From contig JAZSRY010000071.1 in assembly GCA_045538735.1 (NCBI GenBank), positions 1 through 64,000 on the forward strand: a DNA stretch of 64,000 nt. Reading direction: 5' to 3'. Positions within the stretch are counted from its first letter, which is position 1. Each line of letters starts with the position of its first letter. This document shows, in pieces, positions 15,045 through 23,266 of this stretch. Position numbers and translations under genes: made by a program. Origin of the DNA: SIG459 sp045538735 (lineage in GTDB: Bacteria; Bacillota; Clostridia; Oscillospirales; Oscillospiraceae). The notes beneath the pieces were generated by a model, which had not been told where the DNA came from, ran no database searches, and worked only from the letters and a program-made list of their open reading frames with translations.

Positions 15045-17195
15045 TCAGTTATCGGATTCGGTGCCAGACAGTATGCTGTTGAAAAGGGTGCGTATGGCGG
15101 GGCTGTCTATCATCCAGCGTCCCACAATACCGCTATATTTCTTTTCCAGCTCTCCGTCAAAATCAAGCATAACCTTATCTCCGTCATAGAGGAGACAAAG
15201 CGTACCTTCGGGAGTTTTCAATGCCAGCTCCGCCTCAAAAATCACTCCGGCTCCTATACTTATCTCTGAGGCTCTGACTTTTCCGAAAGCCTCAGCAACC
15301 GTCTCGTTAAGGTCATCCGGAAGTGTTGAACTCAGCTCCGTGGGATTTATGCCGATAACCTCCACGTCTTTTGCCTCAAGTCCGGATATGTATTCATACA
15401 TACCGGGGCGGAATTCTCCCGCAAGAGTGACGACTATCTGGCCAGTAACTTCGTCCAGCCTTGCGGTCACATCGCCGCTGGCATAAGCCTTGCAATGGGT
15501 GGTGTTTCCGTTTTGACTGCAACGGAAGTTCAGCCAACCCTGAACAAAATCATTGTCCCGCCAGATTTTGACGGATATTTCACCACGCTCGGCAGGATAG
15601 GTGCCTCCGCTGCGTTCCACATATGGAGCCCAGAGTAATGTTTCCCCCTCGCCGAAAAGATTGCCGGAATAGGAGCTTGAATAGATGGAGTTGCCAACCG
15701 GGAAAGCCTCCGTTTGCCAAGAGTAGTCCACCAAATCCACGCCGGGAATATCAAATAATATCTTCACTTCGTCGCTATCATTCAGCTCAAACTCCGCAAA
15801 GGGCTTGGCCTCCAGACTGGCCATCAGCTCCGTCAGGGCAGCATTGTGTATCTCCCATACGCCCCGCTCTGCAGGGTACATTTCTTTTAAGTCTTCGCTG
15901 AGCTGAAGCTCAACAAAGTCCCTTCCGCCATAGCCCAGAGTTATATTATCGCTGGGTCCATAGCCTATGTCTATGCTGTATTTCCATGGGATGCCCCGAC
16001 CTACCTTTATTTCCTCGGGTCTAATATTCTTCAAGGCATCAATGAAGCTGTCGCGAATACCGGATATTCTTATATCAGCATCCACCACTGGGGCGGTAAT
16101 GCCAAAAGAGCTCACATTGTTTTCATCGAGCTTCGTCAGAAGCTCCCAAAGGGAAATTGTTTCGGCGGAGTCCGGGGCTTTATCGCTTACCGAAGGCTGT
16201 TCGGATTCATCCTTCGGATTCGCAGCACATGCGACGATGACCACTGCGCAAAGAACAAGAGCAATGGCGCTGACCCAAAGCCGGGGGCGTTTCCATTTAA
16301 GGGCATTCTTTATTCTGCGCGCCACTCCGCTTTCTCCAAACGCAAGGGGTGTTGGTGCAGGGAAGCGTCGGGGAGAAGCAAAGGATAGGAGAGTTTCGGA
16401 ATACTCTGCCCTTCCGCCCATACGTCCGAGCACCTTTTCATCGCAGCTTAGCTCCATATCCCTGCCCGCAAGCCAGAAGGCAAGCCACACAAGGGGGTTG
16501 AACCAATGCAGGCACAGCACCAGATATGCCAAGGTGCGTATTACATGGTCGCCACGCTTTATATGCGCCCTCTCGTGGGCAAGCACATATCCCAAAGCTG
16601 CCCCCTCAAGACCATAGGGGATGTAAATTTTCGGCTTGAAAAAACCGATGATAAACGGACTTTGGACATTCTCACTCTGCCACACATTGCCCTCAAGCAA
16701 GGTTGCCGTACGCAGGCGGCGGCAAAGCCTCCAAAGACCGATCGAGCTTATGACGAGCAACGCTGCTATGCCCATGATCCAGAGCAGCATACCAAAAAAT
16801 TCCCATATCTGCAGAGGATTGGCGCTGTACATAGGCGTGGCCACGGGCAAAGATTCATTCACCGCCGCATCCACGGCAGAAATGCCCGTTTGTATCTCCG
16901 GCTGCGCCATCAGCCCTATGTTTTCCGGAATATGCACTATCTCAGCAGTCTGAGAGAAAAGAGCCGTGTCCTTCAGTTTGATATCAAAGGGTTTAAGAGC
17001 AAAGACAGATATAACGGATTTGAAGCTGACAGGACAGATAAGTCTGAAAAGAGCCACCGCCCAGAGAGCATATGAATACTTTTTCGGTGCTCTCCGAAGA
17101 ATCAGCCGGGCAAGCAGAACAGCCAGAATGATATAGCCGCCCGTTATGCTCATATTCAGTATTTTCAGAAAGGCGCTTACAAGGATATCCTCCAT
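15045..17195 (-). CDS. BlaR1/MecR1-type M56 metallopeptidase sensor
   Basis: A 716-residue membrane sensor-protease that should cleave the BlaI-type repressor encoded just upstream. It has about four N-terminal membrane helices, a zinc-protease motif HERAH at 207-211 with the distal Glu in DMELSCDEKVLG, and a final helix at about 317-332. The roughly 370-residue extracellular part is not a penicillin-binding sensor. It contains two related copies of one domain (around 370-460 and 630-710, each ending like RGVWEIHNAALTELM or VGRWMIDSPAIRTLF). The signal is therefore probably not a beta-lactam. Confidence 0.85.
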   Translation of the reverse strand: MEDILVSAFLKILNMSITGGYIILAVLLARLILRRAPKKYSYALWAVALFRLICPVSFKSVISVFALKPFDIKLKDTALFSQTAEIVHIPENIGLMAQPEIQTGISAVDAAVNESLPVATPMYSANPLQIWEFFGMLLWIMGIAALLVISSIGLWRLCRRLRTATLLEGNVWQSENVQSPFIIGFFKPKIYIPYGLEGAALGYVLAHERAHIKRGDHVIRTLAYLVLCLHWFNPLVWLAFWLAGRDMELSCDEKVLGRMGGRAEYSETLLSFASPRRFPAPTPLAFGESGVARRIKNALKWKRPRLWVSAIALVLCAVVIVACAANPKDESEQPSVSDKAPDSAETISLWELLTKLDENNVSSFGITAPVVDADIRISGIRDSFIDALKNIRPEEIKVGRGIPWKYSIDIGYGPSDNITLGYGGRDFVELQLSEDLKEMYPAERGVWEIHNAALTELMASLEAKPFAEFELNDSDEVKILFDIPGVDLVDYSWQTEAFPVGNSIYSSSYSGNLFGEGETLLWAPYVERSGGTYPAERGEISVKIWRDNDFVQGWLNFRCSQNGNTTHCKAYASGDVTARLDEVTGQIVVTLAGEFRPGMYEYISGLEAKDVEVIGINPTELSSTLPDDLNETVAEAFGKVRASEISIGAGVIFEAELALKTPEGTLCLLYDGDKVMLDFDGELEKKYSGIVGRWMIDSPAIRTLFNSILSGTESDN

Positions 17196-17199
17196 TGCC

Positions 17200-17565
17200 T
17201 CACACCTCCTTATGGGAATCTATGAGCTTTTTCAGCTCCTCGGCCTCCCTTTCGGAAATGGTCTTCCCTCCCAGAAAGGCAACGAGAAAGCCGGGAAGAG
17301 AGCCGGAGAAGGTCTGTTCCACTATTCTTTCGCTCTCTGCCTTCTGCACGCTTTCCCGTGCAACAAGGCTGGTAACGAGACTTTTTTCGTTTTGGGCAAA
17401 GCCCTTTTCGCAGAGCTTCTTCAGCATTGTGTATGTGGTGGACTTTTTCCACCCCAGAGCATCCGCGCATTTTTCCACAAGAGCTCCCGATGTGAGGGGT
17501 TCATTATCCCAGATAACACTCATAAAGCGGTAATCACTTTCGCAAAGGGTCAGTTCTTTTGACAT
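17200..17565 (-). CDS. BlaI/MecI/CopY-family repressor
   Basis: A 121-residue winged-helix repressor (ESDYRFMSVIWDNEPLTSGA, then GWKKSTTYTMLKKLCEKGFA). It begins after a perfect AAAGGAGG site (17573-17580), and its stop lies 4 bp before blaR1. Two near-identical 18-bp operators lie upstream of the ribosome site, giving autoregulation that is relieved when BlaR1 cleaves the repressor. Confidence 0.92.
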   Translation of the reverse strand: MSKELTLCESDYRFMSVIWDNEPLTSGALVEKCADALGWKKSTTYTMLKKLCEKGFAQNEKSLVTSLVARESVQKAESERIVEQTFSGSLPGFLVAFLGGKTISEREAEELKKLIDSHKEV

Positions 17566-17580
17566 ATCATTACCTCCTTT

Positions 17581-17638
17581 GGTCGATTGTTATAGACCTC
17601 TTTGGTTGCAGTCTATAATAATAGACCATTTTTGTCAA
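17581..17638 (-). promoter_or_regulatory. Promoter and paired BlaI-type operators
   Basis: Site 1, GGTCGATTGTTATAGACC (17581-17598), and site 2 read on the minus strand, GGTCTATTATTATAGACT (17610-17627), agree at 15 of 18 positions. Their centres are 29 bp apart. A consensus -35 TTGACA lies at 17633-17638, so site 2 covers the -10 region and site 1 the start of the transcript. Confidence 0.75.
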
Positions 17639-17670
17639 GAGGGAAATTATAGTATTTCGACAATAGCTTT

Positions 17671-17700
17671 GGGCGGACACATCGGTCCGCCCCTACGAAT
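17671..17700. repeat. CCCTAC-type palindromic repeat
   Basis: GGGCGGAC-ACAT-CGGTCCGCCCCTACG has the same form as the unit at 31719-31747. A single copy lies between blaI and glgD. Confidence 0.6.
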
Positions 17701-17754
17701 TGGAAATGAACCGAGCCGGATGGCCAGGTGCATTTTGCTTTTTCAAATATTCTC

Positions 17755-18870
17755 TTATATCTTGCTGCCCTTGGGGATGACGATGGGCAGGCGGCGGTTG
17801 CCCTTGAGGCTGTTATAGGGGGATATTTTAACGTTCTTGTCGGAGATTACGCAGTTGAGGCTGACATTCTCGCCCACCACGGTGTCGTGGAGGATAATGC
17901 AGTTTTTCAGCACGCTGTCGGCACCGATCTTGGCACCGCAGAAGATGATGCAGTTTTCAACCTGACCCTCAATGATGCAGCCGTCGGCCACCAGAGAGTT
18001 GCTGACCTTGCTGCCTGCGGCATAGTAGGTGGAGACATCGCTGCGCTCGCGGGTGGAAACAGGTCTCTCAGCGGGGAACACCTGAGCACGAAGCTCGGGA
18101 TCCAGCATATCCATATTGGACTGATAGTAGTCATCCACACAGGTGATATGTCTGGCATAGCCCTCATGCATAACGGTGGCGATTTTCCAGCCCTCACCGA
18201 GGAAATGCTGAAGAGCATCCTTGTGGAAATGGAGTCTGCCGCCCTCGGCGCACCAGTCTATCATTTCAAGGAGCTTTTTGCGGGAGATCATATAGGTCTC
18301 CAGCATAGCGTAACCGCGTTCAGCGGTGGTCTGGCGGGAGAGAAGCTGGGTGACGATGCCATTTTCGTCAACCTCCACTCTGTGGTGGATATAGTTGGTG
18401 ACATCGGGATGGATAACGCAGGTGATATCGGCGTCTCCCTCCATATGCTTCTTGGCAAGCTCTTCCATATCAACATTGGCGCAAAGGTCGCCGCGGGTGA
18501 CAAGGATATAATCGGCCTTGATTATATCATCCAGATAGCTGCGGATGGCGCTGAGAGCCTCCATAGTGCCCTCATAGGAGCCCTTGTGAGAATCGGGCAG
18601 ACCGTAGGGAGGAAGCATATTCATACCGCCCTCTTTGCGGGCCATATCCCAGGTTTTTCCTGAGCCCAGATGATCCATCAGGGACTGATAGCCCTTCTGC
18701 ATAATAACGCCCACATCGTGTATGCCGGCATTCTGCAGGCTGGAGAGAGCAATATCAATGAGTCTGTATCTTCCGCAGAAGGGCAGAGAGGCACCGGTGC
18801 GCAGTGCGCCAAGCTCTCTCAACTCAGGGAAGGAATGGTAGGCATAAACTATTCCGTGAACATTTTTCAT
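17755..18870 (-). CDS. glgD: Glucose-1-phosphate adenylyltransferase regulatory subunit GlgD
   Basis: A 371-residue GlgC paralogue. It lacks the catalytic glycine-rich GGxGxRL loop: the equivalent stretch reads ELRELGALRTGASLPFCGRY. It keeps the RLIDIALSSLQNAG core and a C-terminal left-handed beta-helix (repeats such as NSLVADGCIIEG). In Firmicutes GlgD boosts the activity of the catalytic GlgC subunit. Its ATG overlaps the glgC stop by 4 bp, indicating coupled translation and complex assembly. Confidence 0.93.
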   Translation of the reverse strand: MKNVHGIVYAYHSFPELRELGALRTGASLPFCGRYRLIDIALSSLQNAGIHDVGVIMQKGYQSLMDHLGSGKTWDMARKEGGMNMLPPYGLPDSHKGSYEGTMEALSAIRSYLDDIIKADYILVTRGDLCANVDMEELAKKHMEGDADITCVIHPDVTNYIHHRVEVDENGIVTQLLSRQTTAERGYAMLETYMISRKKLLEMIDWCAEGGRLHFHKDALQHFLGEGWKIATVMHEGYARHITCVDDYYQSNMDMLDPELRAQVFPAERPVSTRERSDVSTYYAAGSKVSNSLVADGCIIEGQVENCIIFCGAKIGADSVLKNCIILHDTVVGENVSLNCVISDKNVKISPYNSLKGNRRLPIVIPKGSKI

Positions 18871-20066
18871 TTTGCCACCTCCACGCTGTCATAAACCATT
18901 GCACCGGCTTCTACGGAGCAGTCTGCACCAACGGTGATATCGGGACCAACGGTGGTAATTCCCCAGCCTGCTTTGCCACTGGGTCTCTCGCCCACGCAGG
19001 CGCCCGCGCCGATTTTGGTGTTCTCACCGATGATGGCATATTCAATATCCGCACCTTCGCCGACCTCGGCGCCCTGCATCAGAATACTGAAGCGAACCTT
19101 TGCGCCCTTGGCAACCTTGACAGAGTTGGAGAGGATGGAGTTTTCTATCTCGCCCTCGATGACGCAGCCTTCGGTAACGATGGAGTGGGCAATGCTTGCC
19201 GACTCGCCAATATACTGAGGAACGGATATGGGGCTGTGGGCACGGATGGGCCACTTTTTGTCGTAAAGGTCAAACTCCTCGGGAGAAAGCATATCCATAT
19301 TGGCATCCCAATAGCTGCCGATGGTACCTACATCGCGCCAGTAGCCCTCAAAATGATAGGGATACATACGCTCGCCTGCATGAAGCATATTGGGGATTAT
19401 GTTCTTGCCGAAGTCGTTGTCGCTGCCGGGAGTATTCTCATCCTCGATGAGATACTGGCGCAGCTTGTCCCAGGAGAAGATGTAAATACCCATACTTGCC
19501 AGATCGCTGTCCGGCTCCTTGGGCTTCTCGGTGAATTTGCAGATGCGGCCGGTATCATCCAGAGTCATGATGCCGAAACGGCTTGCATCGCTCATAGGAA
19601 CACGCAAAACGGCTATGGTGCAGTCTGCCTTGTTCTCAATGTGGACACGGAGCATATCATCATAGTCCATCTTGTAGATATGGTCACCGGAGAGGATGAG
19701 GACATACTCGGGATCATACATATCCAGGAAACCTATGTTCTGGTAGATAGCGTTGGCGGTGCCGCGGAACCAGCTTCCCTGTTCGCCGGAGGTCTGGTAG
19801 GGAGGCAGAATATAAACGCCGCCGTCATTAGAGTCCAGATCCCATGCAGCGCCGTTGCCCACATAGGCATTAAGCTGGAGGGGGCGATACTGGGTGAGGA
19901 CACCCACGGTGTCGATGCCGGAGTTTGCGCAGTTGGAAAGGGGGAAATCTATAATGCGGTATTTGCCGCCGAAGGGCATATTGGGTTTAGCCACATTTCT
20001 GGTGAGGGCGTAGAGTCTGGAACCCTGTCCGCCAGCCAGAAGCATGGCAACACACTTTTTCTTCAT
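18867..20066 (-). CDS. glgC: Glucose-1-phosphate adenylyltransferase catalytic subunit
   Basis: A 399-residue enzyme making ADP-glucose for glycogen. I start at 20066 (MKKKCVAMLLAGGQGSRLYA) with AAGGAG upstream; the longer frame to 20102 runs into the promoter. Seen: the nucleotide loop LLAGGQGSRL, KPNMPFGGKYRIIDFPLSNC, LSGDHIYKMDY, and a C-terminal beta-helix. No other glg genes (synthase, branching enzyme) are in the window. Confidence 0.96.
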   Translation of the reverse strand: MKKKCVAMLLAGGQGSRLYALTRNVAKPNMPFGGKYRIIDFPLSNCANSGIDTVGVLTQYRPLQLNAYVGNGAAWDLDSNDGGVYILPPYQTSGEQGSWFRGTANAIYQNIGFLDMYDPEYVLILSGDHIYKMDYDDMLRVHIENKADCTIAVLRVPMSDASRFGIMTLDDTGRICKFTEKPKEPDSDLASMGIYIFSWDKLRQYLIEDENTPGSDNDFGKNIIPNMLHAGERMYPYHFEGYWRDVGTIGSYWDANMDMLSPEEFDLYDKKWPIRAHSPISVPQYIGESASIAHSIVTEGCVIEGEIENSILSNSVKVAKGAKVRFSILMQGAEVGEGADIEYAIIGENTKIGAGACVGERPSGKAGWGITTVGPDITVGADCSVEAGAMVYDSVEVAK

Positions 20067-20090
20067 TGCCACATCTCCTTTCATACCCTT

Positions 20091-20130
20091 AATATAAGAC
20101 AAAAGCGGGGAAATAACAAGCCCCGCTTTT
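20091..20130 (-). promoter_or_regulatory. glgC promoter nested in the upstream hairpin
   Basis: The hairpin AAAAGCGGGG ... CCCCGCTTTT (20101-20130) could terminate transcription from pth. Its loop supplies a -35 TTGTTA (minus strand, 20114-20119), followed at 17 bp by the -10 TATATT (20091-20096). The same DNA therefore appears to end one transcript and start the next. Confidence 0.55.
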
Positions 20131-20190
20131 GAAAAAATTTATTGATTTTGTTGTTGAAAACAGCAGAATTCTGAAACAAAACCGTCAGCT

Positions 20191-20787
20191 TCAATTAAAA
20201 CGGCTCTGGCTTTTTTCCACACCCTCGGTAATGATGCTCTCCACCGCTTCCCAGGCTCTTTTTGCGGCTGCGTCTATGTCCACCGCGTCCTGATTTTTGA
20301 AGCTTCCAAGCACCCAATCCGCCATATCATAGTCGGGATGGGGAGGGGCTCCAACACCCATTTTGATGCGGGGGAAGCCGTCGCTGCCCAGACGGGCGAT
20401 TATGCTTTTAAGTCCGTTATGACCGCCTGCAGAGCCTTTGGCACGGATGCGCAGCTTGCCCACGGGCAGGGACACATCATCGGAGATGACTATAACTCTC
20501 TCCGCGGGGACTTTATAAAACTTGGCTGCCTCCGCAACGGCATCACCCGAAAGGTTCATATAGGTCTGGGGCTTCATAAGCAGCACGCTTTCGCCTCCCA
20601 CCTTTATCTGGTCGGTGAGAGCTTTGAAGCGGGAGCGGTTGATTTTGGCACCCGTGGCTTTTTCGCACTTATCTGCGGTCATAAAGCCCACATTATGCCT
20701 TGTGCCCACATACTTGCTGCCGGGATTTCCCAGAAACACCACTATCCAGTTTACGCCACCGGAGGATTTTTTCAGAAAGTTCAACAT
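20191..20787 (-). CDS. pth: Peptidyl-tRNA hydrolase
   Basis: A 198-residue enzyme recycling peptidyl-tRNAs. The start at 20787 (MLNFLKKSSG) has an AAAGGTG site; the longer frame extends into prs. Seen: LGNPGSKYVGTRHNVGF with the catalytic His, MKPQTYMNLSG, the catalytic-pocket Asp in ISDDVSLPVG, and GGHNGLKSI. The family core begins at about residue 14. The gene follows prs, a common pairing in Firmicutes. Confidence 0.95.
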   Translation of the reverse strand: MLNFLKKSSGGVNWIVVFLGNPGSKYVGTRHNVGFMTADKCEKATGAKINRSRFKALTDQIKVGGESVLLMKPQTYMNLSGDAVAEAAKFYKVPAERVIVISDDVSLPVGKLRIRAKGSAGGHNGLKSIIARLGSDGFPRIKMGVGAPPHPDYDMADWVLGSFKNQDAVDIDAAAKRAWEAVESIITEGVEKSQSRFN

Positions 20788-20803
20788 TTGTTCACCTTTG
20801 ACA

Positions 20804-20838
20804 AAGGCGGTTTTCAAAAACTTGAAAACCGCCTTTTT
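20804..20838. terminator. Hairpin between prs and pth
   Basis: AAGGCGGTTTTCAA pairs with TTGAAAACCGCCTT. The T tract is good on the plus strand but short on the minus strand (TTTGTC), so for the minus-strand genes it may only attenuate reading from prs into pth. Confidence 0.6.
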
Positions 20839-20843
20839 ATTGA

Positions 20844-21806
20844 TTATTCGAAGAGAGATGCGATGGAGGTTTCCTCGTGGATATGCTCCATAGCCTCGGC
20901 AAATACGGGGCCTACAGGGAGATACTTGATCTTGTCGCACTTAGGAGCGCCAGCGGGGTAGGGAATGGTATCCAGGAGGATGAGCTCCTTGATGCAGCTG
21001 TTTTCAATGCGCTCGATGGCGGGACCGGAGAGAACACCGTGGGAAGCGCAGGCGAAGATTTCCTTTGCCTTGCCGATTTCCATAAGTGCCTTTGCTGCGC
21101 CGCAGAGAGAACCTGCGGTGTCAACCATATCGTCGAGAAGGATAACGGTCTTGCCTTCAACATTGCCGATGATGTTCATAACTTCGGAGACATTGGCCTT
21201 TTCGCGGCGCTTGTCAACGATAGCCATCTGCATATCGATCTTGTGGGCAAATGCGCGGACGCGGGCAACAGAGCCGACGTCGGGAGAGACAACCATAACA
21301 TCCTCATTGCCCTTGCCGAAACGGCTTACAAAATAGTTAGCAAAGAGGTGTGCGCCCATAAGGTTGTCAACAGGGATATCAAAGAAGCCCTGAATCTGGT
21401 TTGCATGGAGGTCCATGGTGAGGACGCGGTCTGCACCTGCAGCGGTGATCATATTGGCAACCAGCTTTGCGGAAATGGGGTCACGGCTCTTGGCCTTGCG
21501 GTCCTGACGGGCATAGCCGAAGTAAGGAATAACGGCGGTGATACGGCCTGCGCTGGCACGCTTCATAGCGTCGATCATAACCAGCAGCTCCATAAGATTG
21601 TCATTTACGGGCTTGCAGGTGGACTGAACGATGAAAACATCGCTGCCGCGGACGGGCTCATAAACAGAGATGGAGCACTCGCCGTCTGCAAAGTGCTTGC
21701 ACTCGCTCTTGCCCAGCTCCTTGCCGAGACTCTGGCAGATGCTCTTGCTGAGAGCGATGTTGGAATTACCGGTGAATACCTTCATTTCTCTTCCGTAATT
21801 AAGCAT
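20844..21806 (-). CDS. prs: Ribose-phosphate pyrophosphokinase
   Basis: A 320-residue class I PRPP synthetase. Seen: the N-terminal MKVFTGNSNIALSKSI, FADGECSISV, the ATP-binding YFGYARQDRKAKSRDPISAK, TMDLHANQIQGFFDIPVDN, and the PRPP loop VILLDDMVDTAGSL. An alternative start seven codons later (21785, MKVFTGN) is possible; the first ATG has AGAGAGG ten bases upstream. Confidence 0.97.
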   Translation of the reverse strand: MLNYGREMKVFTGNSNIALSKSICQSLGKELGKSECKHFADGECSISVYEPVRGSDVFIVQSTCKPVNDNLMELLVMIDAMKRASAGRITAVIPYFGYARQDRKAKSRDPISAKLVANMITAAGADRVLTMDLHANQIQGFFDIPVDNLMGAHLFANYFVSRFGKGNEDVMVVSPDVGSVARVRAFAHKIDMQMAIVDKRREKANVSEVMNIIGNVEGKTVILLDDMVDTAGSLCGAAKALMEIGKAKEIFACASHGVLSGPAIERIENSCIKELILLDTIPYPAGAPKCDKIKYLPVGPVFAEAMEHIHEETSIASLFE

Positions 21807-21881
21807 GACGCAATAACCTCTCTTTTTTATCTTGTTGTTATTTTATCTGAAGACGCTCTTTCGGTTTTAATCATCTGTATC

Positions 21882-21910
21882 ATTATATCAATATGCTTCT
21901 GAAATTTAAA
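21882..21910 (-). promoter_or_regulatory. Promoter for prs
   Basis: On the minus strand: TTTAAA (21905-21910), 17-bp spacer, TATAAT (21882-21887). A second possible promoter with a consensus TTGACA, 18-bp spacer and TATATA lies further upstream, about 21924-21953. Confidence 0.5.
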
Positions 21911-22011
21911 GATATGATTATGCCTTTTTTATATAATTTTTTTTACCTTTATTTGTCAATTTTGCCCAGTTGCATCTGCTCAGCTGTATTTTAAATATTC
22001 TTATCTTGATA

Positions 22012-22040
22012 TTTACTTTTTGAGGCTTTTTGTATATAAT
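22012..22040 (+). promoter_or_regulatory. Promoter for prfB
   Basis: TTTACT (22012-22017), 17-bp spacer, TATAAT (22035-22040), giving a leader of about 100 bases before the prfB start. Confidence 0.6.
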
Positions 22041-22073
22041 ATTCTAGTTAAATTATGCAAAGGAGAAAAAGCT

Positions 22074-22085
22074 ATGCTGTGTTAA
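22074..22085 (+). other. Three-codon leader minicistron upstream of prfB
   Basis: An ideal ribosome site AAAGGAG (22059-22065) is followed 8 bases later by ATG CTG TGT TAA, a Met-Leu-Cys peptide ending in UAA, 60 bases before prfB. Both UAA and UGA are read by the RF2 encoded next, so a regulatory role is conceivable. It could also be chance. Confidence 0.35.
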
Positions 22086-22145
22086 TCAAATTGGCTTTTT
22101 TATCGTAATAAAGAAATAAAAATTTGAGAAAAGGAATCCAAAGTT

Positions 22146-23258
22146 ATGGCAATTATCGAATTTGATGAATACAAAGTAAAGCTCAACGCCCTCCACCCCA
22201 CCCTCAAGGATCTTGAGGCCGCTCTCAAGCTGGACGAGAGCCGCGAGGAGCTTGCCGCTCTCCGCAAGGAGAGCGAGCGGGACGGCTTCTGGAACGACGT
22301 CAAGGCCGCCCAGAAAAATCAGCAGCGCAGCAAGCAGCTGGAAAACAAGATTGCAGGCTATGCAAAGCTCGAAACCGCCTGGGACGATCTCTACACCATC
22401 TGCGAGATGGCAATCGAAGAGGACGATGACTCCATGCTGGAGGAGCTTGTTGCAGGCTACGATGAGTTCGAAAAGAAGCTTGAGCAGACCCGTCTCCAGA
22501 CCCTGCTCAGCGGCGAATATGACTCCAACAACGCCATTTTGTCCATCCATCCCGGTGCTGGCGGTACCGAGGCTCAGGACTGGGCAAGTATGCTCTACCG
22601 TATGTACACCCGCTGGACCGAGCGTCAGGGCTACAAATACACCCTCCTCGACTGGCAGGACGGCGAAGAAGCCGGCATCAAGAGTGCCACCATCCGCATT
22701 GAGGGCGAAAATGCCTACGGCTTCCTGAAGAGCGAAAGCGGCGTTCACCGCCTCGCCCGCGTCTCCCCCTTTGACGCTTCCGGCCGCCGTCAGACCAGCT
22801 TTGCCGCCGTTGAGGTCATGCCTGAGATGGACGACAACAACGACATCGAAATCCGCGAGGAAGACATTGAAATGCAGGTTTTCCGCTCCTCCGGTGCAGG
22901 CGGCCAGAAGGTTAACAAAACCTCCTCCGCAGTCCGTCTTATCCACAAGCCCACCGGCATTGTTGTCTCCTGCCAGGTTGAACGCAGCCAGTTCCAGAAC
23001 CGCGACGCCTGCATGACCATGCTCAAAGCCCGCCTTGCCGAAATCAAGGAGCGCGAGCATCTTGAAAAAATCAGCGACATCAAGGGCGTTCAGATGAAGA
23101 TTGACTTCGGCTCCGCTATCCGCTCCTATGTCTTCATGCCCTACACTCTGGCAAAGGACACCCGCACCGGTTTTGAAAACGGCAACATCGGCGCTGTTAT
23201 GGACGGCGACATTGACGGCTTCATCAACGCATTCCTGAGTATGAACGCCAAGAAATAA
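22146..23258 (+). CDS. prfB: Peptide chain release factor 2
   Basis: A 370-residue factor that releases peptides at UAA and UGA. Seen: the codon-recognition tripeptide SPF in ARVSPFDASGRRQTS and the catalytic GGQ in SSGAGGQKVNKTSSAVRL. The frame is continuous from ATG 22146; no CTT-TGA frameshift site occurs in the first 40 codons, so the usual autoregulatory +1 frameshift is absent. Its start is served by an AAAAGGA site 12 bases away, weaker than that of the leader minicistron. Confidence 0.97.
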   Translation: MAIIEFDEYKVKLNALHPTLKDLEAALKLDESREELAALRKESERDGFWNDVKAAQKNQQRSKQLENKIAGYAKLETAWDDLYTICEMAIEEDDDSMLEELVAGYDEFEKKLEQTRLQTLLSGEYDSNNAILSIHPGAGGTEAQDWASMLYRMYTRWTERQGYKYTLLDWQDGEEAGIKSATIRIEGENAYGFLKSESGVHRLARVSPFDASGRRQTSFAAVEVMPEMDDNNDIEIREEDIEMQVFRSSGAGGQKVNKTSSAVRLIHKPTGIVVSCQVERSQFQNRDACMTMLKARLAEIKEREHLEKISDIKGVQMKIDFGSAIRSYVFMPYTLAKDTRTGFENGNIGAVMDGDIDGFINAFLSMNAKK

Positions 23259-23266
23259 GGAACACT

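Noticed and set aside
15045..17565. Beta-lactam resistance regulon
   Set aside because: The sensor lacks penicillin-binding motifs and no beta-lactamase or mecA-like gene is adjacent.
22146..22270. Programmed +1 frameshift in prfB
   Set aside because: The reading frame is continuous and no CTT-TGA with upstream AGGGGG is present.
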